Shown one piece after another: positions 45,117-54,522 of a stretch of DNA of 64,000 nt; position 1 is the first letter of the stretch, and every line of letters begins with the position of its first letter. A model generated the notes under the pieces. The model was given only the letters and a program-made list of their open reading frames with translations. It ran no database searches and was not told the origin of the DNA. The DNA is from UBA952 sp044361535 (GTDB lineage Bacteria > Bacteroidota > Bacteroidia > Flavobacteriales_D > Crocinitomicaceae): assembly GCA_044361535.1 (NCBI GenBank), contig JBIKIQ010000002.1:186001-250000 (forward strand), read 5' to 3'. Both the position numbers and the translations under genes were made by a program.

Positions 45117-45146
45117 TTGTAGAAAAGAATAATTGTAGTATCTTTG
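45117..45146 (+). promoter_or_regulatory. Promoter of the ribosomal superoperon
   Basis: TTG (45117-45119), a 19-base spacer and TATCTTTG (45139-45146) match the Bacteroidota consensus. The rpsL ATG lies 45 bases after the -7 box. A run of nine T precedes the -33 element. Confidence 0.75.
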
Positions 45147-45191
45147 CACCCCCAAAAGTGTGAAAAGTAATATTTAATTGATAAAATTTAT

Positions 45192-45569
45192 ATGCCTACA
45201 ATTCAACAGTTAGTTCGTAAAGGAAGAACGACAGTAGTAAAGAAAAGTAAGTCAGCAGCATTGGATTCTTGTCCTCAAAGGAAAGGTGTTTGTGTTCGTG
45301 TTTATACGACAACTCCTAAGAAGCCAAATTCAGCAATGAGAAAAGTTGCCAGAGTTCGTTTGACAAATGGTAAGGAAGTCAATGCATACATTGGTGGCGA
45401 AGGTCACAATTTGCAAGAACACTCTTTAGTACTTGTTAGAGGAGGAAGGGTAAAAGATTTGCCTGGGGTAAGATATCATATCGTTCGTGGAGCGGAAGAT
45501 ACAGCCGGAGTTCAAGGTAGAACTCAAAGACGTTCTAAGTACGGAACAAAAAGACCTAAACAAAAGTAA
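45192..45569 (+). CDS. rpsL: 30S ribosomal protein S12
   Basis: S12 sits at the decoding centre and monitors codon-anticodon pairing. The 125 residues include the conserved TTPKKPNSAMRKVARVRLT and GVRYHIVRG segments. The residues where streptomycin resistance arises (the Lys of TPKKPNS and the Lys of RVKDLPG) look wild type. It is first in a superoperon that continues to rplQ. Confidence 0.98.
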   Translation: MPTIQQLVRKGRTTVVKKSKSAALDSCPQRKGVCVRVYTTTPKKPNSAMRKVARVRLTNGKEVNAYIGGEGHNLQEHSLVLVRGGRVKDLPGVRYHIVRGAEDTAGVQGRTQRRSKYGTKRPKQK

Positions 45570-45591
45570 TAACAATAGTTTTTTCTGAATA

Positions 45592-46062
45592 ATGAGAAGA
45601 AGAAAAGCCAAAAAAATAACGATACTTCCAGATCCAAAGTTTAATGATGTGGTAGTGACAAAGTTTGTAAATAATTTAATGCTTGACGGTAAGAAAAGTT
45701 TGGCATTTAGAATTTTTTACGATGCGATTGAGATCGTTGATAAAAAAATCGAAGATCAAGAAGGTCTAGATGTTTGGAGAAAAGCAATCGAGAATGTTAC
45801 ACCTGCTGTAGAGGTTAGAAGTAGAAGAGTAGGTGGGGCGACATTTCAGATTCCTACACCAGTTCGTGAAGAAAGAAAGTCATCGCTAGCAATGAAATGG
45901 TTGATTGGTTACTCACGTAGAAGAAACGAAAAGACAATGGCTCAAAAATTAGCTTCTGAAATTATAGCTGCTTCTAAAGAGGAGGGTGCTGCATACAAGA
46001 AGAAAGAAGATACAACAAGAATGGCTGAAGCTAACAAGGCATTTTCACACTTTAGATTCTAA
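45592..46062 (+). CDS. rpsG: 30S ribosomal protein S7
   Basis: S7 nucleates assembly of the 30S head and contacts the E and P sites. The 156 residues show VEVRSRRVGGATFQIPTPVR and RMAEANKAFSHFRF. Its start is 22 bases after rpsL and fusA follows after 3 bases, the standard str-operon order. Confidence 0.98.
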   Translation: MRRRKAKKITILPDPKFNDVVVTKFVNNLMLDGKKSLAFRIFYDAIEIVDKKIEDQEGLDVWRKAIENVTPAVEVRSRRVGGATFQIPTPVREERKSSLAMKWLIGYSRRRNEKTMAQKLASEIIAASKEEGAAYKKKEDTTRMAEANKAFSHFRF

Positions 46063-46065
46063 GAA

Positions 46066-48171
46066 ATGGCAAGAGATCTCAAATACACAAGAAATATTGG
46101 TATCGCTGCTCACATCGATGCAGGTAAGACTACAACTACTGAACGTATTTTGTTCTATGGTGGTGTAAGTCATAAAATAGGTGAAGTTCATGATGGAGCT
46201 GCTACTATGGACTGGATGGAGCAAGAGCAAGAAAGAGGTATTACAATTACATCTGCTGCTACAACATTAAATTGGAACTACCGTGGTGAAACATACCACA
46301 TGAATATAATTGATACTCCTGGACACGTTGATTTTACTGTTGAAGTAAATCGTTCATTGCGTGTACTTGACGGTCTGGTATTTTTATTCTCAGCAGTAGA
46401 TGGTGTTGAGCCACAATCTGAAACAAACTGGAGATTGGCCAATAATTACAATGTTCCTCGTATTGGATTCGTAAATAAAATGGATCGACAAGGGGCAGAT
46501 TTTCTTGCTGTTTGTAAGCAAGTTAAAGAAATGCTTGGAAGTCATGCATTGCCATTACAATTAAATATTGGTGAAGAAGATAATTTTAAAGGTGTTGTTG
46601 ATTTAATTAACTTTAAAGGTATCGTTTGGAATGAGGATGATTTTGGAATGACATTTAAAGAAATTGAAATTCCTGCTGATATTATTGATGAAGCTCGCCA
46701 ATTAAGAAGTGAATTATTAGAGGCTGTTGCTGAATTTGATGAGTCTTTAATGGAGAAATTCTTTGAAGATGAAAATTCATTGACTGAAAGAGAAATTTTA
46801 AATGCATTAAGAGAGGCAACCATTTCAGGTAAAGTAGTACCAATGATGTGTGGTTCATCTTTTAAGAATAAAGGGGTTCAGGCAATGTTGGATATGGTGA
46901 TGGAAATTTTACCTTCTCCATTGGATATTGAAGGAATTACTGGAATAAATCCAAAAACAGATGAAGAAGTGGTTCGTAAGCCATCTTATGATGAGCCTTT
47001 TGCAGGTTTAGCTTTCAAGATTGCAACGGATCCGTTTGTAGGTCGTTTGTGTTTCGTAAGAGCTTATTCTGGAAAACTTGAGGCAGGTTCTTACGTTTTA
47101 AATACAAGATCTGACAATAAAGAGCGTATATCACGTATTTTTCAAATGCATGCTAATAAGCAAAATCAAATTCCTGTATTGGGAGCTGGTGATATTGGTG
47201 CTGTTGTTGGATTTAAGGATATTAAAACAGGTGATACATTATGTGCTGAAAATGCACCAATCATTTTGGAATCTATGGTTTTCCCTGAGCCAGTTATTGG
47301 TTTGGCTATTGAACCTAAAACCCAAGCAGATACAGATAGATTATCAATTGGTCTATCTAAATTATCAGAAGAAGATCCTACTTTCAGAGTAAATACTGAT
47401 GAAGATACAGGTCAGACAATAATCAGTGGAATGGGTGAGCTTCACCTTGAAATAATTGTTGATCGTTTGAAAAGAGAATTTAAAGTTGAAGTTAATCAAG
47501 GTGCACCTCAGGTTGCTTATCGAGAGAATATTACTTCTTCTGTAGATCACCGAGAAGTTTACAAAAAGCAGTCTGGTGGACGCGGTAAATTCGCTGACAT
47601 CGTTGTGAAAATATCTCCTCAAGATAATCTTGAGAAAGTTGGTTTAGAATTTGTAAATAGTATTAAGGGAGGTAATGTACCTCGTGAATTTATACCTTCT
47701 GTTGAGAAAGGTTTCAAAGAATCAATGAAAAATGGTGTATTGGCTGGTTTCCCAGTAGATGCAATGAAAGTTGAATTAGTTGATGGATCCTTCCACGCAG
47801 TTGACTCCGACTCATTATCGTTTGAGCTTTGTGCGAAAATGGCCTATAGATCTGCGTTGAAAAATTGTCGCCCTGTTCTTTTAGAGCCAATCATGAAGTT
47901 AGAGGTTGTAACTCCGGAAGAAAACATGGGAGATGTTGTGGCCGATTTGAATAGAAGAAGAGGTATGATGAAAGGTATGGATGATAGAGCTGGCGCTAAA
48001 GTGTTAAAAGCAGATGTTCCACTTTCAGAAATGTTTGGATATGTAACTCAATTGAGAACAATCACCTCTGGTAGAGCTAATTCATCAATGGAATTTTCTC
48101 ATTATGCAGAGGCTCCGAAGAATGTTGCAGATGAAGTAGTGTCAAAAGTTAATGGTAAAGTTACAGCTTAA
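46066..48171 (+). CDS. fusA: Elongation factor G
   Basis: EF-G drives ribosomal translocation with GTP. G1 AHIDAGKTTTTER, the switch II DTPGHVDF and NKMD motifs are clear, and domains II-V follow to residue 701. It lies in the str operon between rpsG and rpsJ, which supports this being the translocating EF-G rather than a recycling paralogue. Confidence 0.97.
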   Translation: MARDLKYTRNIGIAAHIDAGKTTTTERILFYGGVSHKIGEVHDGAATMDWMEQEQERGITITSAATTLNWNYRGETYHMNIIDTPGHVDFTVEVNRSLRVLDGLVFLFSAVDGVEPQSETNWRLANNYNVPRIGFVNKMDRQGADFLAVCKQVKEMLGSHALPLQLNIGEEDNFKGVVDLINFKGIVWNEDDFGMTFKEIEIPADIIDEARQLRSELLEAVAEFDESLMEKFFEDENSLTEREILNALREATISGKVVPMMCGSSFKNKGVQAMLDMVMEILPSPLDIEGITGINPKTDEEVVRKPSYDEPFAGLAFKIATDPFVGRLCFVRAYSGKLEAGSYVLNTRSDNKERISRIFQMHANKQNQIPVLGAGDIGAVVGFKDIKTGDTLCAENAPIILESMVFPEPVIGLAIEPKTQADTDRLSIGLSKLSEEDPTFRVNTDEDTGQTIISGMGELHLEIIVDRLKREFKVEVNQGAPQVAYRENITSSVDHREVYKKQSGGRGKFADIVVKISPQDNLEKVGLEFVNSIKGGNVPREFIPSVEKGFKESMKNGVLAGFPVDAMKVELVDGSFHAVDSDSLSFELCAKMAYRSALKNCRPVLLEPIMKLEVVTPEENMGDVVADLNRRRGMMKGMDDRAGAKVLKADVPLSEMFGYVTQLRTITSGRANSSMEFSHYAEAPKNVADEVVSKVNGKVTA

Positions 48172-48183
48172 TTTAGTAAAGAA

Positions 48184-48489
48184 ATGAGCCAAAAAATTAG
48201 AATAAAATTAAAATCGTACGATCACAATTTAGTTGATAAATCAGCTGAGAAAATCGTTAAAACTGTTAAGTCTACAGGAGCAGTTGTTAGTGGGCCAATC
48301 CCATTACCAACGAATAAAAAGATTTTTACAGTATTACGTTCACCCCATGTGAATAAAAAGGCAAGAGAACAGTTTGAATTAAGTTCATATAAAAGACTTC
48401 TTGATATTTATAGTTCTTCTTCAAAAACAGTTGATGCATTGATGAAGTTAGAACTACCAAGTGGTGTAGATGTAGAGATTAAAGTTTAA
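48184..48489 (+). CDS. rpsJ: 30S ribosomal protein S10
   Basis: S10 of 101 residues, also known as NusE for its role in antitermination and transcription-translation coupling. KIRIKLKSYDHNLVDKSAEK and GPIPLPTNKKIFTVLRSPH are diagnostic. Note that tuf is absent between fusA and rpsJ, unlike in E. coli. Confidence 0.97.
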   Translation: MSQKIRIKLKSYDHNLVDKSAEKIVKTVKSTGAVVSGPIPLPTNKKIFTVLRSPHVNKKAREQFELSSYKRLLDIYSSSSKTVDALMKLELPSGVDVEIKV

Positions 48490-48507
48490 TTATTAATAAA
48501 GTAGAAA

Positions 48508-49122
48508 ATGCCAGGAATTATAGGTAAAAAAGTTGGTATGACTAGCATATTCAGTGCCGAGGGTAAGGCGTTACCATGCACAATTATAGAAGCTGGTCCT
48601 TGTGTTGTAACACAAGTTAAGACAACTGATAAAGACGGATATGAATCAGTACAGTTAGGTTACGGTGTTCGTAAAGAGAAAAATACTCCAAAAGCTTTAT
48701 TAGGTCATTTCAAGAAAGCTAATACAACTCCTTTAATGAAGTTAGTTGAATTTAGTGGATTTCAAGGAGTGAGTTTGGGAGATGAAGTTCATGCAACCTT
48801 GTTTGAAGAAGGTGAGTTTGTTGATGTAAATGGTACTTCTAAGGGAAAAGGTTTTCAAGGAGTTGTTAGACGTCATAATTTTGGTGGAGTTGGTCAAGCA
48901 ACACATGGTCAACATAATAGACTTCGTGCTCCAGGATCGATTGGTGCTTGTTCTTATCCTGCACGAGTATTCAAAGGAATGAGAATGGCAGGTCAGATGG
49001 GTAACAAGCGTGTTAACCAATCAAATCTTCAAATTTTGAAAGTAATTGCTGATCGAAACATTATAATAGTTAAAGGGTCAATTCCCGGAGCTAAAGGTTC
49101 AACTGTAACAATTAAGAAGTAA
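48508..49122 (+). CDS. rplC: 50S ribosomal protein L3
   Basis: L3 of 204 residues binds 23S rRNA near the peptidyl-transferase centre. GIIGKKVGMTSIFS, GKGFQGVVRRHNFGGVGQAT and the PGSIGACSYPARVFKG loop are diagnostic. Its stop overlaps the rplD start by one base (TAATG). Confidence 0.97.
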   Translation: MPGIIGKKVGMTSIFSAEGKALPCTIIEAGPCVVTQVKTTDKDGYESVQLGYGVRKEKNTPKALLGHFKKANTTPLMKLVEFSGFQGVSLGDEVHATLFEEGEFVDVNGTSKGKGFQGVVRRHNFGGVGQATHGQHNRLRAPGSIGACSYPARVFKGMRMAGQMGNKRVNQSNLQILKVIADRNIIIVKGSIPGAKGSTVTIKK

Positions 49123-49748
49123 TGGAAACAAAAATATATAACTCAAAAGGAGAGGCTACTTCAAGTAAGGCAACTTTGTCTGATGATGTTTTTGGAATTA
49201 CTCCGAATGATCATGCAATTTATTTAGATGTTCGTCTTCACTTGGCTAATCGCAGACAAGGGACACACAAGTCAAAAGAAAGAAATGAAATTTCTGGTTC
49301 AACTAGAAAATTGAAAAAGCAAAAAGGTACTGGAGGTGCAAGAGCTGGTAGTGTTAAATCAGGAACTAGAGTAGGTGGTGGTCGTATTTTTGGACCAAGA
49401 CCGAGAAACTATGAATTTAAATTAAATACCAAGGTTAGAAGATTAGCAAGAAAATCTGCTTTCTCTTACAAAGTTCAAAATGGCTCATTGATGGTGTTAG
49501 AAGATTTGAACTATGAACTGCCAAGAACGAAAGAGTTTTTGAATTTGGTATCATCACTTAAACTAGAAAATCAAAAAGTACTTTTAATATTAGGAAATAA
49601 AAATGATCAGGTTTATCTATCTGCTCGTAACCTTAATAAAGTAAAAGTCGTAACTGCTGATTCTGTAAATACTTTTGATGTATTGAATGCTCAAAAAGTG
49701 GTGATGGCGGTTAGTTCCATAGAGAAAATTGAAAGTATTTTGAATTAA
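49122..49748 (+). CDS. rplD: 50S ribosomal protein L4
   Basis: L4 of 208 residues lines the peptide exit tunnel; in some bacteria it also represses its own operon. The extended loop QKGTGGARAGSVKSGTRVGG and FGPRPRNYEFKLN are diagnostic. It is translationally coupled with rplC through TAATG. Confidence 0.96.
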   Translation: METKIYNSKGEATSSKATLSDDVFGITPNDHAIYLDVRLHLANRRQGTHKSKERNEISGSTRKLKKQKGTGGARAGSVKSGTRVGGGRIFGPRPRNYEFKLNTKVRRLARKSAFSYKVQNGSLMVLEDLNYELPRTKEFLNLVSSLKLENQKVLLILGNKNDQVYLSARNLNKVKVVTADSVNTFDVLNAQKVVMAVSSIEKIESILN

Positions 49749-49757
49749 TTGTAAAAA

Positions 49758-50054
49758 ATGAAGACAATTATAAAGAAACCTATTATCACGGAAAAAGCTT
49801 CCGGTTTATCTGAAAAGAGAAACGCATATACTTTTGCTGTTGATTTTAAGGCAAATAAAATTGAAATTAAAAACGCTATCGAGAAATTGTACAATGTACG
49901 TGTCACAGACGTAAGAACAATGAATTATGGTGGTGGAGTATCATCTGTGAAATATACCAATAAGGGTATAGTTGAGCAAAGAAGCAAGCAGTGGAAAAAA
50001 GCTCTTGTGACCGTTGCAGATGGTCAGTTTATTGAATTGTTTAACAATTATTAA
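49758..50054 (+). CDS. rplW: 50S ribosomal protein L23
   Basis: L23 of 98 residues forms part of the tunnel exit where trigger factor and SRP dock. KKPIITEKASGLSEKRNAYT and FKANKIEIKNAIEKLYNV identify the family. Confidence 0.96.
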   Translation: MKTIIKKPIITEKASGLSEKRNAYTFAVDFKANKIEIKNAIEKLYNVRVTDVRTMNYGGGVSSVKYTNKGIVEQRSKQWKKALVTVADGQFIELFNNY

Positions 50055-50062
50055 ATAGAGAA

Positions 50063-50887
50063 ATGAGCTTAAAGAAATTTAATCCTATTACTCCTGGGCA
50101 ACGACATAAAGTTGTTATGGAATTGACGGATGTTACTGCTTCAAAACCTGAGAAAAGTTTGCTTTCTTCACGCAAGAAGTCAGGAGGTAGAAATAATACT
50201 GGTAAAATGACAATGCGCTACATTGGTGGTGGTCATAAGCAAAAATATCGTGTTGTTGATTTTAAAAGAGACAAACATGGAATTCCTGCTACAGTAAAAA
50301 CAATTGAGTATGATCCAAATCGAACTGCAAATATTGCTTTATTGTTCTATGCTGATGGTGAAAAGAGATATATCATCGCACCAAATGGATTGAAAGTTGG
50401 AGATAAAGTTGTTTCAGGTGATGATGCCACGCCAAATGTTGGTAATGCAATGTTTCTTGCGAATGTTCCATTGGGAACAGTTATTCATAATATAGAGTTA
50501 CAACCTGGTAAAGGTGGATCAATTGCTCGTGGTGCGGGTACGTATGCTCAGTTGAATGCTCGTGATGGTAAATACGCAATCGTTAAGTTGCCATCTGGAG
50601 AAACAAGAATGATTTTAACTACTTGTTTGGCTACCATAGGTTCTGTTTCTAATTCTGAACACAATCTTGAAGTTTCTGGTAAAGCTGGTAGGTCAAGATG
50701 GTTAGGTAGAAGACCAAGAGTAAGAGGTGTTGTAATGAATCCAGTGGATCACCCTATGGGAGGTGGTGAAGGAAGAAATGCCGGAGGACACCCACGTTCA
50801 CGTAAAGGTATACCAGCTAAAGGTTACAAAACTCGTGCACCGAAAAAGCAATCAAGTAAGTTTATTTTAGAGAAAAGAAAAAAATAG
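50063..50887 (+). CDS. rplB: 50S ribosomal protein L2
   Basis: L2 of 274 residues is needed for subunit joining and peptidyl transfer. NNTGKMTMRYIGGGHKQKYR and VRGVVMNPVDHPMGGGEGRN, with the conserved His of VDHPMGGG, are present. Confidence 0.98.
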   Translation: MSLKKFNPITPGQRHKVVMELTDVTASKPEKSLLSSRKKSGGRNNTGKMTMRYIGGGHKQKYRVVDFKRDKHGIPATVKTIEYDPNRTANIALLFYADGEKRYIIAPNGLKVGDKVVSGDDATPNVGNAMFLANVPLGTVIHNIELQPGKGGSIARGAGTYAQLNARDGKYAIVKLPSGETRMILTTCLATIGSVSNSEHNLEVSGKAGRSRWLGRRPRVRGVVMNPVDHPMGGGEGRNAGGHPRSRKGIPAKGYKTRAPKKQSSKFILEKRKK

Positions 50888-50896
50888 TTTAAGAAT

Positions 50897-51175
50897 ATGA
50901 GTCGTTCCTTAAAAAAGCCACCATTTGTACATTATAAACTAATGAAACGAGTTGATGATTCGCAGTCTAATCAAAGTAAGGCAGTTATCAAAACATGGTC
51001 AAGAGCATCTACAATAACACCGGAATTTGTAGGTTTAACATTTGCGGTACACAATGGGAATAAATTTATTCCAGTATTTGCCACTGAAAATATGGTTGGT
51101 CACAAATTGGGCGAATTTGCTCCTACCAGAAACTTTAGAGGTCACGCCGGTAATAAAAAAGATAAAAAACGATAG
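50897..51175 (+). CDS. rpsS: 30S ribosomal protein S19
   Basis: S19 of 92 residues lies in the 30S head with S13. SRSLKKPPFVHYKLMKRV and VGHKLGEFAPTRNFRGHAG are diagnostic. Confidence 0.97.
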   Translation: MSRSLKKPPFVHYKLMKRVDDSQSNQSKAVIKTWSRASTITPEFVGLTFAVHNGNKFIPVFATENMVGHKLGEFAPTRNFRGHAGNKKDKKR

Positions 51176-51187
51176 AATTTAGAACTC

Positions 51188-51583
51188 ATGGGCGCTAGAA
51201 AAAGATTAAAAGCAAGTGAACTGAAAGAGCAAAATAGTAAAATTGCTTTTGCTAAATTAAATAACTCTCCAATTGCTCCACGTAAAATGAGACTTGTTGC
51301 AGATTTAATACGTGGAATAGAAGTAAATAAAGCACTAAATATTCTTCAGCATAATGCGAAGGATGCTTCAGTGAGTCTTGAAAAGTTATTGCGTTCAGCA
51401 TTGGCTAACTGGGAGCAAAAGAATGAAGGTAAAAGCATAGAGGAAGAGAAGTTAGTTGTTAAAACTATTCAAGTAGATGGAGGAACTATGTTGAAAAGAA
51501 TTCAACCTGCCCCGCAAGGTAGAGCTCATAGAGTTAGAAAGAGATCAAATCACGTTACAATAGTTGTAGATAGTTTAATATAA
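51188..51583 (+). CDS. rplV: 50S ribosomal protein L22
   Basis: L22 of 131 residues has a long beta-hairpin in the exit tunnel. SPIAPRKMRLVADLIRG and the hairpin TMLKRIQPAPQGRAHRVRKR are seen; the N-terminus is slightly extended, as in other Bacteroidota. Confidence 0.96.
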   Translation: MGARKRLKASELKEQNSKIAFAKLNNSPIAPRKMRLVADLIRGIEVNKALNILQHNAKDASVSLEKLLRSALANWEQKNEGKSIEEEKLVVKTIQVDGGTMLKRIQPAPQGRAHRVRKRSNHVTIVVDSLI

Positions 51584-51587
51584 AGAA

Positions 51588-52319
51588 ATGGGACAAAAAA
51601 CAAATCCGATAGGCAATAGATTAGGTTATATCCAAGGTTGGGAATCTAATTGGTATGGTGGAAAAGACTACAAGGATAAAATTGTAGAGGATGATCAAAT
51701 TCGTAAATATTTGTTTGTTCGTTTAGCTAAGGCAAGTATTGCTAAAATAATTATTGAGCGTACTCTTAAGTTAATTACAGTTACTATTAATACTGCCCGT
51801 CCAGGTGTTATTATTGGTAAAGGTGGCCAAGAGGTTGATAAATTAAAAGAAGAGCTTAAAAAGATTACAAAGAAAGAAATTCAGATTAATATTTTTGAGG
51901 TTAAAAGACCGGAATTAGATGCGCGTTTGGTAGCTGATGGTGTCGCTCGTCAATTGGAGGCAAGAATTTCTTTCCGTAGAGCAATTAAAATGGCTATCGC
52001 TTCTACAATGAGAATGGGAGCTGAAGGAATTAAGGTGAAAATCTCAGGTAGATTAAATGGTGCTGAAATGGCAAGATCTGAAATGTATAAAGAAGGTCGT
52101 ATTCCTTTGCATACTTTTAGAGCCGATATTGATTATGCCATATCAGAAGCCCATACAACTTACGGGAGATTGGGGATAAAAGTTTGGATTTGTAAAGGAG
52201 AAGTTTATGGTAAAAGAGATTTATCTCCAAATGTAGGTCAATCAACTGGTACATCTCAATCAAATCAAGCTGGTGCAGCAAAGAAAGGTGGACCAGGATT
52301 AAGAAGAAAGAAAAAATAA
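51588..52319 (+). CDS. rpsC: 30S ribosomal protein S3
   Basis: S3 of 243 residues is at the mRNA entry site. The KH motif VIIGKGGQEVDKLKEELKK is clear. The C-terminus has a Ser/Gln/Gly-rich then basic tail (STGTSQSNQAGAAKKG, LRRKKK) beyond the conserved core. Confidence 0.97.
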   Translation: MGQKTNPIGNRLGYIQGWESNWYGGKDYKDKIVEDDQIRKYLFVRLAKASIAKIIIERTLKLITVTINTARPGVIIGKGGQEVDKLKEELKKITKKEIQINIFEVKRPELDARLVADGVARQLEARISFRRAIKMAIASTMRMGAEGIKVKISGRLNGAEMARSEMYKEGRIPLHTFRADIDYAISEAHTTYGRLGIKVWICKGEVYGKRDLSPNVGQSTGTSQSNQAGAAKKGGPGLRRKKK

Positions 52320-52342
52320 TAGATTAGTTAATAGTATTTATC

Positions 52343-52768
52343 ATGTTACAACCGAAACGATCTAAGTTTAGAAGAGTACAAAAAGGAAGAGTGAAAGGTT
52401 CAGCTCATAGAGGTTCAACGATTGCGTTTGGTACTTTTGGACTGAAAACATTAGAGTCCGGATGGATTACTTCTAGACAAATTGAGGCTTCACGTATTGC
52501 TGTTACCCGTTATATGAAAAGGGAAGGAAAAGTGTGGATACGTATTTTTCCAGATAAGCCAATAACTTCAAAACCTGCAGAGGTAAGGATGGGTAAAGGT
52601 AAGGGGGCACCTAGTCATTGGGTGGCAGTTGTAAATCCAGGTCGAATTATGTTTGAAGCGGATGGAGTGCCTTATGAAATTGCAAAGGAAGCATTACGTT
52701 TAGCTGCACAGAAATTGCCTGTGAAATGTAAGTTTGTTGTTAGAAATGATTTTGTTATTCCGGTTTAA
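52343..52768 (+). CDS. rplP: 50S ribosomal protein L16
   Basis: L16 of 141 residues helps position tRNA at the A site. LQPKRSKFRRVQKGRVKG and PSHWVAVVNPGRIMFEADGV are typical. Confidence 0.97.
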   Translation: MLQPKRSKFRRVQKGRVKGSAHRGSTIAFGTFGLKTLESGWITSRQIEASRIAVTRYMKREGKVWIRIFPDKPITSKPAEVRMGKGKGAPSHWVAVVNPGRIMFEADGVPYEIAKEALRLAAQKLPVKCKFVVRNDFVIPV

Positions 52769-52779
52769 TATTAATAATT

Positions 52780-52962
52780 ATGAAACAAGCAGAGATCGTA
52801 AAATTATCTACGGAAGATTTGAAAAGTAAAGTTGCTACGGCTAGTGATCAGTTGTCGTCTTTAAAGTTTAATCATAAAATGACTCCGGTTGAGAATCCTT
52901 TAAGAATTAGAATTTTGAGGAGAGAAATTGCAAGAATGCGAACGGAATTAGAAAAGCGATAA
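52780..52962 (+). CDS. rpmC: 50S ribosomal protein L29
   Basis: L29 of 60 residues is a two-helix protein near the tunnel exit. The start KQAEIVKLSTEDLKSKV and the RILRREIARMRTELEKR end fit the family. Confidence 0.94.
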   Translation: MKQAEIVKLSTEDLKSKVATASDQLSSLKFNHKMTPVENPLRIRILRREIARMRTELEKR

Positions 52963-52994
52963 TAAAAGAATATTTTTAAAACAAGTAGCTTAAA

Positions 52995-53252
52995 ATGGAA
53001 AAGCGAAATTTACGTAAAGAAAGAATTGGGGTTGTAACAAGCGATAAAATGGACAAGTCTATTGTTGTTGCTGTTGAAAGAAAAGTGAAGCACCCTAAAT
53101 ATGGGAAATTTGTGAAGAAGACGACTAAGTTTGTTGCTCACGATGAAACTAACGATTGTAATCAAGGTGATACAGTTAAAATTATGGAAACTCGTCCTTT
53201 GAGTAAATCTAAGAACTGGAGATTAGTTGAAATTGTTGAACGAGCTAAATAA
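52995..53252 (+). CDS. rpsQ: 30S ribosomal protein S17
   Basis: S17 of 85 residues is an OB-fold protein that binds 16S rRNA early. RKERIGVVTSDKMDKSIVV and METRPLSKSKNWRLVEIVER are diagnostic. Confidence 0.97.
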   Translation: MEKRNLRKERIGVVTSDKMDKSIVVAVERKVKHPKYGKFVKKTTKFVAHDETNDCNQGDTVKIMETRPLSKSKNWRLVEIVERAK

Positions 53253-53261
53253 TATTGAAAG

Positions 53262-53630
53262 ATGATACAAGTAGAATCAAGACTATCAGTTGCCGATAAT
53301 TCAGGAGCTAAAGAAGTTCTTTGTATAAGAGTTCTTGGAGGAACTAGAAGAAGATATGCCTCTGTTGGAGATAAGATTGTTGTTGCTGTTAAGAGCGCAA
53401 TGCCTTCCGGTGCAGTAAAGAAAGGTAGTGTTGCAAAGGCAGTTGTTGTGCGTACAACAAAAGAAGTGCGTCGTCCAGATGGATCATATATTCGTTTTGA
53501 TGACAATGCATGTGTAATTCTTAACCAAGGTGGTGATATGAGAGGAACTCGTATTTTTGGCCCGGTGGCTAGAGAGTTACGCGAAAATAACTATATGAAA
53601 ATTGTTTCATTGGCACCAGAAGTTTTGTAA
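53262..53630 (+). CDS. rplN: 50S ribosomal protein L14
   Basis: L14 of 122 residues forms an intersubunit bridge. MIQVESRLSVADNSGAKEV and DDNACVILNQGGDMRGTRIF are diagnostic. Confidence 0.98.
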   Translation: MIQVESRLSVADNSGAKEVLCIRVLGGTRRRYASVGDKIVVAVKSAMPSGAVKKGSVAKAVVVRTTKEVRRPDGSYIRFDDNACVILNQGGDMRGTRIFGPVARELRENNYMKIVSLAPEVL

Positions 53631-53648
53631 TACGATTAGTTAAAAGTT

Positions 53649-53966
53649 ATGCAGATTAAACTACATATAAAAGTTGGAGACACTGTTAAGGTAATTAGTG
53701 GTGAATCCAAGAATCAAGAAGGTAAAGTTTTAAAAATTGACCGTTCTAAAATGCGAGCTATCGTTGAAGGGGTTAATATGGTGAAAAAACATGCTAAGCC
53801 AAGTGCTTCAGATCCTCAAGGTGGAATTATTGAAATGGAAGCTGGACTTCATATTTCAAACCTTATGGTTGTTGTGAATGGGCAACCTTCTAAAATAGGA
53901 AGAAAGTTAAATGATAAAGGAAATTTAGTTCGTTATTCTAAGAAATCAGGGGAGGTGATAAAATAG
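53649..53966 (+). CDS. rplX: 50S ribosomal protein L24
   Basis: L24 of 105 residues begins large-subunit assembly. The KOW motif GDTVKVISGESKNQEGKVLK and GVNMVKKHAKPS are seen. Confidence 0.96.
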   Translation: MQIKLHIKVGDTVKVISGESKNQEGKVLKIDRSKMRAIVEGVNMVKKHAKPSASDPQGGIIEMEAGLHISNLMVVVNGQPSKIGRKLNDKGNLVRYSKKSGEVIK

Positions 53967-53967
53967 T

Positions 53968-54519
53968 ATGAGTTACGTACCAAGACTTAAGGAAAAATAT
54001 AGTGCAGAAATAATTTCTTCACTTACAGATAAATTCGGTTATAAAACCGTTATGAGAGTTCCAAAATTATCTAAGATCGTTTTGAGCCAAGGGATTGGTG
54101 ATGCAGTTGCAGATAAGAAAATGATTGATAGTGCAATCGGTGATTTGTCTCGCATAGCTGGTCAAAAGGCTATTCCGACTTATTCGAAGAAAGATATTTC
54201 AAATTTCAAACTTCGTAAAGGAATGCCAATTGGAACTAAAGTTACTCTTAGAGGAGATAAAATGTATGAGTTTTTAGATAGACTTCTGTCTGTGGCTTTA
54301 CCTCGTACTCGTGATTTTAGAGGAATTAATCCTAAAGGTTTCGACGGAAGAGGTAATTACAATATGGGTGTAACTGAACATATTATTTTCCCTGAAATTG
54401 ATATTGATAAAGTAAGTAAAATATTGGGTATGGATGTAACATTTGTTACGACTGCTCACAGTGATGAAGAAGCGAAAGCTTTGTTAGATGCATTTGGTTT
54501 CCCTTTTAAAACGAAATAA
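53968..54519 (+). CDS. rplE: 50S ribosomal protein L5
   Basis: L5 of 183 residues binds 5S rRNA. RVPKLSKIVLSQGIGDA, KLRKGMPIGTKVTLRGDKMY and LPRTRDFRGINPKGFDGRGN are diagnostic. Confidence 0.97.
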   Translation: MSYVPRLKEKYSAEIISSLTDKFGYKTVMRVPKLSKIVLSQGIGDAVADKKMIDSAIGDLSRIAGQKAIPTYSKKDISNFKLRKGMPIGTKVTLRGDKMYEFLDRLLSVALPRTRDFRGINPKGFDGRGNYNMGVTEHIIFPEIDIDKVSKILGMDVTFVTTAHSDEEAKALLDAFGFPFKTK

Positions 54520-54522
54520 GAA